A stretch of DNA of 64,000 nt, taken from Sinomicrobium weinanense (GTDB lineage Bacteria; Bacteroidota; Bacteroidia; Flavobacteriales; Flavobacteriaceae). The stretch spans positions 1 to 64,000 of the forward strand of contig NZ_JAHKRR010000013.1 in assembly GCF_018863395.1 (NCBI RefSeq), read 5' to 3'. Below the pieces are notes generated by a model. It saw only the letters and a list, made by a program, of their open reading frames with translations. It searched no databases and was not told the DNA's origin. A program made the translations under genes and the position numbers. Below are positions 1 to 7,093 of this stretch, one piece after another (position 1 is the stretch's first letter; each line of letters starts with the position of its first letter).

Positions 1-137
1 AGCCTAACGCAATTCGTATCGTTAGCTGTTCTAATTTTGTCAAAAGAGTGATACTCTATTAAGTTGTGAGAAATCTGAATGTTTTTCAATTCCCAATTTT
101 GGGATGTTCTTTTCTTTATGTTATCAATGTTGTTCAT
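1..137 (-). CDS. partial hypothetical protein (runs off the left edge)
   Basis: An open frame begins with ATG at 137 on the minus strand and runs 45 codons without a stop to the window edge. It starts MNNIDNIKKRTSQNWELKNI. It lies 34 bp downstream of the next minus-strand gene, in the same direction, so it may be the last visible member of that operon. I recognise no family. A chance open frame of this length in AT-rich DNA is possible, so confidence is limited. Confidence 0.35.
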   Translation of the reverse strand, partial: MNNIDNIKKRTSQNWELKNIQISHNLIEYHSFDKIRTANDTNCVR

Positions 138-171
138 TTTTTGTTTTGCTTGCTTTTGGGGCTGTACTTTT

Positions 172-528
172 TCAGCGTTTCCATAGATCGAATGTCTTGT
201 TGTCAGCACAACTTGCCGATTTTATCACGTTCTCAAAATTAAATCCTTCATAGTTTGAAACAATGTCGTAAACTTTATTCCAACCCTCAGAACCCTGGGG
301 AATCGAACACCCTTTCCCGTTACCCATTAAAATCAGCCAAACATCAGGCAAAAAGGGGCCTTCGTCCATGTTTACAAGTTTTATTTCTTCTATTTCGTTC
401 CAATTGATTTGTTCGTCATTCCTTTTCGGGTGGGTTACTTTTATATTGGTATTTGAGATTTCCATCTGATATAGTTCTTCTGGTTGTTGTCGTTGGTTTA
501 CCCCAAAGAGCTTTTTCCATACTCCCAT
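172..528 (-). CDS. hypothetical protein, 118 aa
   Basis: Small soluble protein without signal peptide or membrane segment. It starts MGVWKKLFGV and has an acidic, tryptophan-containing middle (INWNEIEEIKLV, then PDVWLILMG), which suggests a compact alpha/beta or PH-like fold. That is a guess from composition. Its ATG overlaps the stop of the upstream 528-740 gene by one base (TAATG), indicating translational coupling. No family recognised. Base composition is more AT-rich than the PUL further right. Confidence 0.6.
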   Translation of the reverse strand: MGVWKKLFGVNQRQQPEELYQMEISNTNIKVTHPKRNDEQINWNEIEEIKLVNMDEGPFLPDVWLILMGNGKGCSIPQGSEGWNKVYDIVSNYEGFNFENVIKSASCADNKTFDLWKR

Positions 529-740
529 TAGCTTAATTGGTTTAGTTCGTTGATTATGTTTTCTTTGGCTTGATTTTCGTATTTGGCCTTGAAAAATTCA
601 GTTTTAAAGATAGAGTCCAAGTTCAATAAGTTTTTCAGGACATTTTTTCTCCCTTTTCGGTACATGAAGTTCGGATATATTTTATACTCTTTTCTGATGT
701 TCCGACAGTAAACTTGATATTCGGTTGTACAATCCGTCAA
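528..740 (-). CDS. hypothetical protein, 70 aa, possibly 5'-truncated
   Basis: Basic protein rich in Lys, Asn and Tyr, ending NIINELNQLS. The only available start in this frame is a TTG at 740, directly preceded by an in-frame TGA, and it lies inside the 3' end of the upstream gene (682-954). The stop overlaps the ATG of the next gene by one base. The coupling suggests a translated gene. The missing normal start and the embedded 5' end suggest that a longer gene lost its N-terminal part in a deletion (inference). No family recognised. Confidence 0.4.
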   Translation of the reverse strand: MTDCTTEYQVYCRNIRKEYKIYPNFMYRKGRKNVLKNLLNLDSIFKTEFFKAKYENQAKENIINELNQLS

Positions 741-954
741 TCAATAAATGTATTTTGTATGGAATCACCCGAATCAAACCTAATTGATGGTCTGTGAATA
801 CGGTCAGGATTAAAGCAGTTATCCCTATCACTACCGACAGGTATAATGCTGTTACATTAGAACGGCCCAAGCCCAAAAGATAGGGAAGGGCTATTAAAGC
901 AAAGGCTACCGGATAATCCCAATATGCGTGAATTTGTTTTGTTACGAATTTCAT
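682..954 (-). CDS. SPW-repeat-like small membrane protein, C-terminus replaced
   Basis: The first about 75 residues resemble small two-unit integral membrane proteins of the SPW type: a basic N-terminus, the motif WDYPVAFALIALPYLLGLG forming a first hydrophobic hairpin, a second helix around residues 38-53 (VVIGITALILTVFTD), then HQLGLIRVIPYKIHLLIDG. In the family as I remember it, another pair of helices would follow. Here the sequence turns abruptly into a short polar tail (YNRISSLLSEHQKRV), so the second half seems missing. The switch lies near 730, where the downstream 70-aa frame also begins. It is 12 bp downstream of the SnoaL-like gene and probably cotranscribed with it. Confidence 0.5.
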   Translation of the reverse strand: MKFVTKQIHAYWDYPVAFALIALPYLLGLGRSNVTALYLSVVIGITALILTVFTDHQLGLIRVIPYKIHLLIDGLYNRISSLLSEHQKRV

Positions 955-966
955 AAGATGCCCGGT

Positions 967-1320
967 CTAAGATTTAAAGTATTGCTCTTCTACAATTTGT
1001 CCATTTTGCCAAACGGTGCGGAGTATTTCGTGCCATAGTATTTTGCTTCCGTCTTTCATATCAAAATCAAAAGTGAACTCGGAAAAAGAAACATTGCCGT
1101 TCAATGAGGTGTAATGCAGGGTAATGCCATTTACTTTGGCAATAGTATTGGCAAAGCCTTGCATTTTGGTTAGCATTTCGGATTTATTGTTGGTTATAGT
1201 GCCATCAAAATCAATGGTTCTAGCCTTCGGCGCAAAATACTTTTCCGTAGCTTCTACAATTTGTCCTTTTTTTACCAGTTCGTTTTTGGCAGACAAGATT
1301 TCATTTAATGATTGTTCCAT
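967..1320 (-). CDS. SnoaL-like / NTF2-fold protein, 117 aa
   Basis: Small cytosolic protein with the layout of SnoaL-like (NTF2-superfamily) domains: an N-terminal helical part ending VEATEKYFAPKARTIDFDGT, a central segment about dosing or targeting loops (KSEMLTKMQGFANTI), and C-terminal beta strands with the family-type ending ILWHEILRTVWQNGQIVEEQYF. Such domains may be small enzymes or ligand-binding proteins and substrate cannot be read from sequence. The gene precedes the truncated membrane protein by 12 bp on the same strand and follows the Crp-type regulator gene by about 100 bp, so that regulator may control it. ATG at 1320 is the natural start. Confidence 0.65.
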   Translation of the reverse strand: MEQSLNEILSAKNELVKKGQIVEATEKYFAPKARTIDFDGTITNNKSEMLTKMQGFANTIAKVNGITLHYTSLNGNVSFSEFTFDFDMKDGSKILWHEILRTVWQNGQIVEEQYFKS

Positions 1321-1422
1321 TTCTCTTTAATTTAAAATTAGGTGTCATTATTGACCATGTAAAGATCAGCAGGGAAATGATGGGGAAAAATGAAATAAAT
1401 CAAGAAATTCCATTGATGTAGT

Positions 1423-2016
1423 TCAACTTTTTCTATTGCCTTGTTTGTTACGGATGCGTGATAAAAATTCAGTACTCATCCCCAAGTAAGAAGCAAGGGC
1501 ATATTGGGGTACCCGTTGAACAAAATTTGGGTAATTCAGTAAAAAGTTCTCATACCGGGCTTCTGCCGGGTGCGACAGATTAAACAGTATTCTTCTATGC
1601 TCAAAGGCCAGGCCCTTTTCTGCCATAATCCTAAAAAATGTTTCAAACTTATGATTGCTGTTCTTTAACTCTTGTTCTTTGACGTATTGAATTTGAAGAA
1701 TGGTGCTGTCTTCCAAAGCTATAATAAATAGTGTGGCTGGATATTGATAGATATAGCTGTTAAAATCTGAAACCCACCAATTCTCTATTGCGAATTGTAA
1801 GGTGTGTTCCTGTCCATTATCGGTTATGGCATAAGTCCTGAAGGCCCCTTTTACGACAAATGCCCTATGCCTGTTTATAAAATTGGGCTGAACAATAAAT
1901 TGTCTTTTTTTAACTTTGACCTCTTCAAAGCTCAAAGCAAATTGCTCTGCTTCAATGTCGGTCAAGGAAACAAAGTTTTGTACATATTTTAGCAGCTGTT
2001 CTTTAGTCTTGTGCAA
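1423..2016 (-). CDS. Crp/Fnr-family transcriptional regulator
   Basis: 197-aa protein with the layout of Bacteroidota Crp/Fnr-like regulators: an N-terminal cyclic-nucleotide-binding-type beta barrel (residues about 10-120, with VKKRQFIVQP, VVKGAFRTYAITDNGQEHTL and the WWVSDFNSY segment), a long dimer helix around residues 125-150 and a C-terminal helix-turn-helix (VPQYALASYLGMSTEFLSRI). The Arg and Glu residues that bind cAMP in E. coli Crp are not evident, which is usual in this subgroup, so the ligand is unknown. It is transcribed toward the SnoaL-like gene and is a candidate local regulator. Length is normal for the family. Confidence 0.85.
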   Translation of the reverse strand: MHKTKEQLLKYVQNFVSLTDIEAEQFALSFEEVKVKKRQFIVQPNFINRHRAFVVKGAFRTYAITDNGQEHTLQFAIENWWVSDFNSYIYQYPATLFIIALEDSTILQIQYVKEQELKNSNHKFETFFRIMAEKGLAFEHRRILFNLSHPAEARYENFLLNYPNFVQRVPQYALASYLGMSTEFLSRIRNKQGNRKS

Positions 2017-2557
2017 ATCTGGTTATAATTTTATAGTTTTCAGCATCCTCACTAACGGTTAAATATAGCATGGACTTCCCGAAATAATGTAAATGTTAGC
2101 TCAAGAAATCAATAGCGTTTCTTTTAAATGGGGAATTGCAACGAACAGTCCATAACCATCAGTTATAGGGTTAAAGTTAAGGTTTTTCAGTTTAGAACAG
2201 ACGCAATTGTAGCTATACATGGAGCTTGTTGCACAAATACGTCAAAATACAAAAGAAAAAGCCCGAAGGAGAAAATTTCGAATCGATACCAAAAGGATTC
2301 CCTACACTTGAAGAAAATCAAAATAAGTGACGCTATTTCAAAAGTCTCGATAAAATTTTTTTTATATGATCAAGACTACTTTACGGTCGATAGGAAGAAC
2401 CCTACCTTTGACCAGTCTCACACAGCATAGGAGGTATAATGTTATGGATTTGCTACAAAATGGTTTTGTTGTTAACCTTCGGCTAACTTGCTGATTTGCT
2501 TTTGTGTTTTTTGTGAGATTCCCGCATTTTGCTCTGTAAAGATTAGGAACATTGCTT

Positions 2558-2593
2558 AAATGTCAAGTAAACGAAACAAAATACTTGACATTT
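2558..2593. promoter_or_regulatory. 12-nt inverted repeat, candidate operator
   Basis: AAATGTCAAGTA (2558-2569) and its exact reverse complement TACTTGACATTT (2582-2593) are separated by 12 bp. Arms this long and perfect are unlikely by chance and the spacing fits a dimeric DNA-binding protein. There is no T-tract typical of a terminator. It is about 440 bp upstream of the sensor-kinase start, and no regulated gene is obvious. Confidence 0.4.
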
Positions 2594-2717
2594 TATTGAA
2601 TGATTTAATTTGAAAGGGATTATGTTTGTACGATACAGCTTTAGGCATCATTCGATGAATTTTAAGACTCTTGTTTGTTCTTTTTTTCCATCTTTTGTAG
2701 GAATGGAGGTGATAAAA

Positions 2718-2762
2718 ATGAGAAAGGAAAGCGATGTGCAGGGTCCGAGGTTTGCCGGTTAG
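2718..2762 (+). CDS. possible 14-codon leader ORF with strong SD
   Basis: ATG at 2718 is preceded by GGAGGTGAT at 2705-2713, an almost perfect match to the 16S 3' end and uncommon in Bacteroidota. It opens a frame of 14 codons (MRKESDVQGPRFAG) ending in TAG. It could be a leader peptide or chance. No product is known. Confidence 0.15.
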   Translation: MRKESDVQGPRFAG

Positions 2763-3032
2763 TTGTTTGCAGGTAAATAGTTTATGAGAAGGACTTTTTT
2801 ATAAGTTTTTTCTAATTTCATCATATTCTAAAGAAGTCGATTTAAATTATAGGTATCAAGTAGTCTAAACTCATTATTTTTGTATGTTACATATAACCAG
2901 TATTTTTTAATCTAAGGAATTCCTCGACCCTTTGCGTCGGGGTTAGGCTGAAAAGTTTGAAAACCGGAGAGTTTTTATGACGCTTTGAAAAAGTGTGTTT
3001 TCGGTATATTACCCCGTAATTTCATTAATATC

Positions 3033-4985
3033 ATGGATAAACCTATACTTCTCCTGTTCCTCTTTATTGTTTTTCAGCTTACCTGCAATGCACAGGATCA
3101 TGTAAAAATCGATAGTTTATTAAATGCGTTGAAGCAAGTAGGGACCGATACCTCCCGTATCAGTATCCAGGGAGAACTCGTTAGGGAATATGTCCGAATC
3201 GGTGAAAGTGGCAAAGCATTTTCCACTGTTTATGAAATGCTGACAATGGCCGATAACACCAAATTCACATGGTATAAAGCCAAAGCAAATCAATTGGCGG
3301 GATATGTACACACCGTGGAAATGAATACTGACAGTGTACTATTTTATAGTAATAAGGCCCTGGACTTACTTGAAAGTGAAAACAGCCTGGCTACACTTCG
3401 GGTAAAAGTTACGGCTACTAACAACCTGGCGGTCGCCTATTCTGCCAGTGGTAATATGCAGAAGGCAGTAGAACTGATCATTTCCAATTTGCCCCGGCTG
3501 GAAGCACTCAAAGATACCCGTTTGTATCACTTAACGGTTCATAATATTTCTTCCAGCCTGGTGATGCTGAAAGAATACCAAAAGGCTTATGAATATATGC
3601 TGGAAGATGTGAAATTGGCTGATAAAACAGACGCAGACAAAGAGTTTCGTGCACTGGCTTATCTAAATGCCAATGTGTTGTGCTATAATATGCAAAAACT
3701 CGACCAGCAACAAGCCTATTTGACTAAAGCCAGGAAAAGCCTGGAAGCATTGGGCCCCAACAGGTATTGGGGCCAGTACTATGCTTATGAAACAATGTAC
3801 TTTGCGGCGCGCAAAAAAATAGGTGAAGCCAGAAGGGCCCTGGCAAAAGCTTTCGATCAGGCGGAGAACTATAAAGATAGGATGAACCTCTACCTGGCCT
3901 ATGAGGCGAAACGCGAAGTGGAAACCGCCGCCGGTAATACCCAAAAAGCCAGGGAAGCGGCTTTTGTCCTTTATAGCATGGGGAAGGAAGACCAATATGA
4001 TGAAGCAACCATCGTTGCACTAAAAGATGTTGCAGATCTTTCGAGCCGGATGGAGGATTATAAAACAGCTTACCAATATTTACAAAAACATACCGCCTAT
4101 AAGGACAGTGTAGATCAACAACAAACGTTGAAAAATGTTCACGAACTGGAAGTAAAGTATCAGACATCCGAAAAGGAAAAGCAGATCCTTCAATTGCAAA
4201 AACAAAAAATACAGGCCGAACTAACCGCTGAAAATAATCGTTTACTTAATTGGCTTTTGGGTATTGGCGCGTTGATCTGCCTTTTGATCATTCTTTTTCT
4301 GATCAATACTTATCGCAATCATAAAAAGCAAAGTTTGCAACGGGTCCGGGACATGGAACAACAACAGGCATTGAAGCTAACGCAAACGATGCTGGAAGGT
4401 GAAGAACGGGAACGGCAACGCATCGCACGAGATTTACACGATAGTCTCGGGGGCTCATTATTGGGTGTGAAGTTCAAACTTCTGGAGCAACAGGAAAGGG
4501 AAGCTATTGCAATGGCAGATGAGGTTACATCATTACTGGATAAGTCGATCACCGAACTTCGTCATATTACCCGAAATATGATGCCCGAATCACTCATCCA
4601 TATAGGATTGAAGGGAGCCCTGGAAGATCTGTGTCTTTCCCTCAATTCCTCCCATACAAAAATTGAATTTCAATCAAACGGAGTTGATCAAAGCCTGCCA
4701 ATAGCCTCACAAATAAATATCTTCCGGATTATCCAGGAATTGCTCTCCAATGCCCTGCGCCATGGAAAAGCCGGCAATATCCTGGTACAGTGTGTCCAGG
4801 ACGAGCAGGTTTTCCTGATTACCATCGAAGACGACGGTTGTGGCTTTGATACTTCCGGGAAGAAAAACTCGAAAGGGATTGGACTTAGCAACATTCACAA
4901 CCGGGTGGAGTATATGAAAGGCAAGCTGGAAATAGATTCTGCACTTAATCAGGGAACGACTGTTAATATTGAGCTTTTTATTTAA
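3033..4985 (+). CDS. TPR-containing NarL/DesK-type sensor histidine kinase
   Basis: A sensor kinase of the family with extracytoplasmic tetratricopeptide repeats. ATG at 3033 is preferred over the upstream TTG at 2985 because it gives a clean signal peptide (MDKPILLLFLFIVFQLTCNA). Residues about 25-370 form helical TPR-like repeats. A coiled coil (about 370-405) leads to one membrane helix (LLGIGALICLLIILFLI), then the HisKA_3 dimerisation helix with phospho-acceptor His469 in ERQRIARDLHDSLGG, and a C-terminal HATPase domain with N-box LSNALRHG and G-boxes DDGCGFD and KGIGLSNIHNRV. Such kinases normally pair with a LuxR-type response regulator encoded next door. None is adjacent, so it is an orphan here. 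The signal sensed is unknown. Confidence 0.88.
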   Translation: MDKPILLLFLFIVFQLTCNAQDHVKIDSLLNALKQVGTDTSRISIQGELVREYVRIGESGKAFSTVYEMLTMADNTKFTWYKAKANQLAGYVHTVEMNTDSVLFYSNKALDLLESENSLATLRVKVTATNNLAVAYSASGNMQKAVELIISNLPRLEALKDTRLYHLTVHNISSSLVMLKEYQKAYEYMLEDVKLADKTDADKEFRALAYLNANVLCYNMQKLDQQQAYLTKARKSLEALGPNRYWGQYYAYETMYFAARKKIGEARRALAKAFDQAENYKDRMNLYLAYEAKREVETAAGNTQKAREAAFVLYSMGKEDQYDEATIVALKDVADLSSRMEDYKTAYQYLQKHTAYKDSVDQQQTLKNVHELEVKYQTSEKEKQILQLQKQKIQAELTAENNRLLNWLLGIGALICLLIILFLINTYRNHKKQSLQRVRDMEQQQALKLTQTMLEGEERERQRIARDLHDSLGGSLLGVKFKLLEQQEREAIAMADEVTSLLDKSITELRHITRNMMPESLIHIGLKGALEDLCLSLNSSHTKIEFQSNGVDQSLPIASQINIFRIIQELLSNALRHGKAGNILVQCVQDEQVFLITIEDDGCGFDTSGKKNSKGIGLSNIHNRVEYMKGKLEIDSALNQGTTVNIELFI

Positions 4986-5005
4986 AGTCTTTTGGCTTTT
5001 GATCC

Positions 5006-5809
5006 TTATAAAGGCTCGGGATCCGTGTAGTATAGCCCTTTGCCGATGCCGACCGCCTCGCCGTTGACTTTGGTTTCAGAAAAGAGGACTCCCAGCAAGA
5101 GCCCACCAGCGTAATTTTTATTGAGCCAGATGTATTGCACCAGGTTTGTTTGGGTTTGAGGGATTAGGGGATCAGGATAGTCAACTACGACAGTATAGGA
5201 CATTTTAACACGCAGGGTATTGGAAAATGTCCCGGCTGCAGTTGTCAGGGTCCCATATCCGTCGACCTCGATGTCCTTTGTAGCGGTAGTGATTTCGCCA
5301 TTACTGCCCGTTTCATGGTAATCATCCGAAAATTCTTGCTGATAGGCAATCGGAAACTTCCATACGGTTTCCGGATCATTCATAGTTGTTTGAATATCAT
5401 CGTTTATACCTCCAATCCGGAGATATTCATTTTTCGAGAGTGTAAAATAGCTATAGCTGTCAATGTCCCCGTGCAGTAGGAAGGCCCTGTTGGCTTCTGG
5501 AAAAACATCACAACCCTCGGTATCAGGACAGTTTAAGGCTTCCTGAAAATTTGAGGAAAACGGGTTGTCGAATTTTGAAAAATCCCAACTGACCCCGGAT
5601 CCTGACGGACCGGGATCAACTTCCTGATTGCTCACATCCACACTGAACCTTGTATGATCTCCCAGGGTTGCGTCAAACTCAGCTTGAGTGATCGTGTTCC
5701 CAGGCTCATCCGGTCCCTCATCTGGTTTGCCATTGTCATCGGAACAGGAAAAAAGGATCAGCACGGAAAAAACGAAAAATGTGTAATGATATAACGGTTG
5801 CTTCTTCAT
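5006..5809 (-). CDS. exported lipoprotein of unknown function, 267 aa
   Basis: N-terminal lipoprotein signal with lipobox LFSC (Cys22), followed by an Asp/Gly/Pro-rich linker. The mature part looks all-beta, with repeated short strands and Gly/Asp turns (SGSGVSWDFSKFDNPF, then GYGTLTTAAGTFSNTLRVKMSYTVVVDYPDP and a C-terminal YIWLNKNYAGGLLLGVLFSE). The GTLTTPAGTFNNTLRVK-like segment occurs in secreted Bacteroidota proteins, often of unknown role. It is convergent with the sensor kinase (20 bp between stops). A 9-nt inverted repeat lies 44-73 bp upstream of its ATG and may control it. No enzymatic motif seen. Confidence 0.7.
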   Translation of the reverse strand: MKKQPLYHYTFFVFSVLILFSCSDDNGKPDEGPDEPGNTITQAEFDATLGDHTRFSVDVSNQEVDPGPSGSGVSWDFSKFDNPFSSNFQEALNCPDTEGCDVFPEANRAFLLHGDIDSYSYFTLSKNEYLRIGGINDDIQTTMNDPETVWKFPIAYQQEFSDDYHETGSNGEITTATKDIEVDGYGTLTTAAGTFSNTLRVKMSYTVVVDYPDPLIPQTQTNLVQYIWLNKNYAGGLLLGVLFSETKVNGEAVGIGKGLYYTDPEPL

Positions 5810-6139
5810 CGGTTCAATTTGTTTTGAAGTTACTCTTTACGAAAATAAGCCGCGTTTTCGGATATGAAAATACCCGAAAACGAGTATTTTTAAGAGCTAT
5901 CGGTTCATTTTAACCAAGGCCTGTTGTAGCCTTCCCTAGCGTTGAAAAAAGCAATGTGTGCGATAGCACTCTTTGCTTGTGCGGTGGGTTTTCAGCTTCT
6001 GACTAACATATAGAAAAATACAATTAATTACCTTTTAAAATTACAATTTCTCAAAGCTATTCCTAAGCCTTTTACATGCTTCCAATCGTTTGTGCAACGA
6101 GTACCGTTATCGTGCGTAGGCTTTTTATTTTCATTTCAG
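5810..6139. other. intergenic region upstream of the lipoprotein gene
   Basis: 330 bp between the lipoprotein start and the 3' end of the next minus-strand gene. Apart from the inverted repeat at 5853-5882 I see no gene, RNA or repeat in it. Confidence 0.4.
5853..5882. promoter_or_regulatory. 9-nt inverted repeat upstream of lipoprotein gene
   Basis: CGTTTTCGG (5853-5861) and its exact complement CCGAAAACG (5874-5882) are separated by 12 bp, overlapping a second possible hairpin (AAAATAC with GTATTTT). It sits in the 5' leader or promoter of the lipoprotein gene (start 5809). It could be an operator or an mRNA leader hairpin. Confidence 0.4.
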
Positions 6140-6415
6140 TTAATCTAATGTTGTTAGATAGTCCAATATTTCGCTAGAAGCCTCAATCATTTTGGTTTCT
6201 ATTCTCTCAGCTAGTTTGTCCAGGTTATTAAAATCAGGATTCTCAACCAAAGTCATTTCAAGAATAGAATATTTTGGCATTTCCGTTTTTTCTTTACTCC
6301 ATTTTGTGTTTTTCAACAATTCCCAATATTTTTTCTGAATCGGTTGTAGCCTTACCCAATCTGACCCACAGAATTTTTGCAATTCCTGTTTAATTTTCTT
6401 AACTTTATTTTTCAT
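6140..6415 (-). CDS. hypothetical protein, 91 aa
   Basis: Small charged, mostly helical protein (MKNKVKKIKQELQKFC at the start, KLAERIETKMIEASSEILDYL near the end) without membrane or signal segments. It follows the ssb gene on the same strand, separated by a hairpin. Small proteins of this kind accompany ssb and DUF932 genes on mobile elements, but I recognise no family. Confidence 0.5.
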   Translation of the reverse strand: MKNKVKKIKQELQKFCGSDWVRLQPIQKKYWELLKNTKWSKEKTEMPKYSILEMTLVENPDFNNLDKLAERIETKMIEASSEILDYLTTLD

Positions 6416-6446
6416 AATTCATGATTTTATGGATTATTAGAAATTG

Positions 6447-6484
6447 GAAAGAGGGTGTTTCCGTCGAAAGTTGCACCCTCTTTC
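6447..6484 (-). terminator. hairpin after ssb, probable terminator
   Basis: GAAAGAGGGTG (6447-6457) and CACCCTCTTTC (6474-6484) form an 11-bp perfect stem with a 16-nt loop, eight bases after the ssb stop. On the minus strand a short pyrimidine-rich stretch follows, and on the plus strand a T-rich run follows. Likely Rho-independent, possibly bidirectional. Confidence 0.55.
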
Positions 6485-6492
6485 TTTTTGAA

Positions 6493-6834
6493 CTATTCCG
6501 ATTTAGTACCTAAGAAAAGAATTTCATTAGCTACGACCTCGGTCACATACCTTCTTTCCCCGTTGGCATTCTCGTAGGAACGGTGGGTCAGTTTGCCCTC
6601 GATGGCAATTTCCTTCCCTTTCTCGCCGTATTTTTCAATAACTTCGGCGTTTCTTCCCCAGGCTACAATGCTATGCCATTGGGTAGATTGTACCTTTTCC
6701 CCCTTTTTGTTTTTATAATACTCGTTGGTAGCGAGTGAAAAACGGGTCACTTTCTTACCACTCTCCAAAGTGGTTATTTCCGGGTCATCGCCCAGGTTTC
6801 CGATGAGTTGAACCCTGTTTCTGATCGTACTCAT
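6493..6834 (-). CDS. ssb: single-stranded DNA-binding protein, short mobile-element type
   Basis: OB-fold SSB that coats single-stranded DNA during replication, repair or conjugative transfer. The N-terminus MSTIRNRVQLIGNLGDDPE, the core VTRFSLATNEYYKNKKGEK, WHSIVAWGRNAEVIEKYGEKG and EGKLTHRSYENANGERRY are typical family segments. At 113 aa it ends right after the OB fold and lacks the disordered linker and acidic C-terminal tip of chromosomal SSB. This short form is common on Bacteroidota plasmids and conjugative transposons, in agreement with the neighbouring DUF932 gene. It is probably not the cell's main SSB. Confidence 0.93.
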   Translation of the reverse strand: MSTIRNRVQLIGNLGDDPEITTLESGKKVTRFSLATNEYYKNKKGEKVQSTQWHSIVAWGRNAEVIEKYGEKGKEIAIEGKLTHRSYENANGERRYVTEVVANEILFLGTKSE

Positions 6835-6853
6835 AATTGAAAAAATTTAAAGG

Positions 6854-7093
6854 TTAATAAATACCCCTTTCTGTATTTAATTGCGGGGAGGGGATGATTC
6901 GACCAGGTATTTTATAGCTGCGAGAAATGTGGGTATGGAATACAATTAAAAACAGTTTTAATTGACGTTTCTCCAGATCGCCCAACCGTTTTTCTTTGAG
7001 ATACTTTTGCCATTTCTTTAAATTTTGATGTGTTATGTGCATTAAAAACTCCGGTTTTGAGAAGGCTCCGGAGCAGCCTTTTGTTAGCGTCAT
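6854..7093 (-). CDS. possible small basic protein, 79 aa
   Basis: Starts MTLTKGCSGAFSKPEF and continues with a basic helical stretch (HQNLKKWQKYLKEKRLGDLEKRQLKLF). It overlaps the extended DUF932 frame. If the DUF932 gene is read with its C-terminal frameshift repaired, its TGA at 7090-7092 overlaps this ATG as ATGA, the usual sign of translational coupling, which is the main argument for reality. It ends 20 bp before the ssb start. No family recognised, and a spurious frame remains possible. Confidence 0.3.
   Translation of the reverse strand: MTLTKGCSGAFSKPEFLMHITHQNLKKWQKYLKEKRLGDLEKRQLKLFLIVFHTHISRSYKIPGRIIPSPQLNTERGIY

Larger units (their letters stand above)
2017..3032. other. 1-kb intergenic region with an inverted repeat and a mini-ORF
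   Basis: Divergent region between the Crp/Fnr gene (minus) and the sensor-kinase gene (plus). No convincing protein is encoded. It contains a 12-nt perfect inverted repeat (2558-2593) and, at 2705-2762, an unusually strong ribosome-binding-like sequence GGAGGTGAT followed by a 14-codon frame. The stretch 2128-2430 is open on the plus strand, but its translation has no recognisable features. The region looks like decayed accessory DNA (inference). Confidence 0.4.

Noticed and set aside
2128-2430. 100-aa plus-strand open frame
   Set aside because: Low-complexity basic translation without family features, in a gene-poor region; more likely chance.
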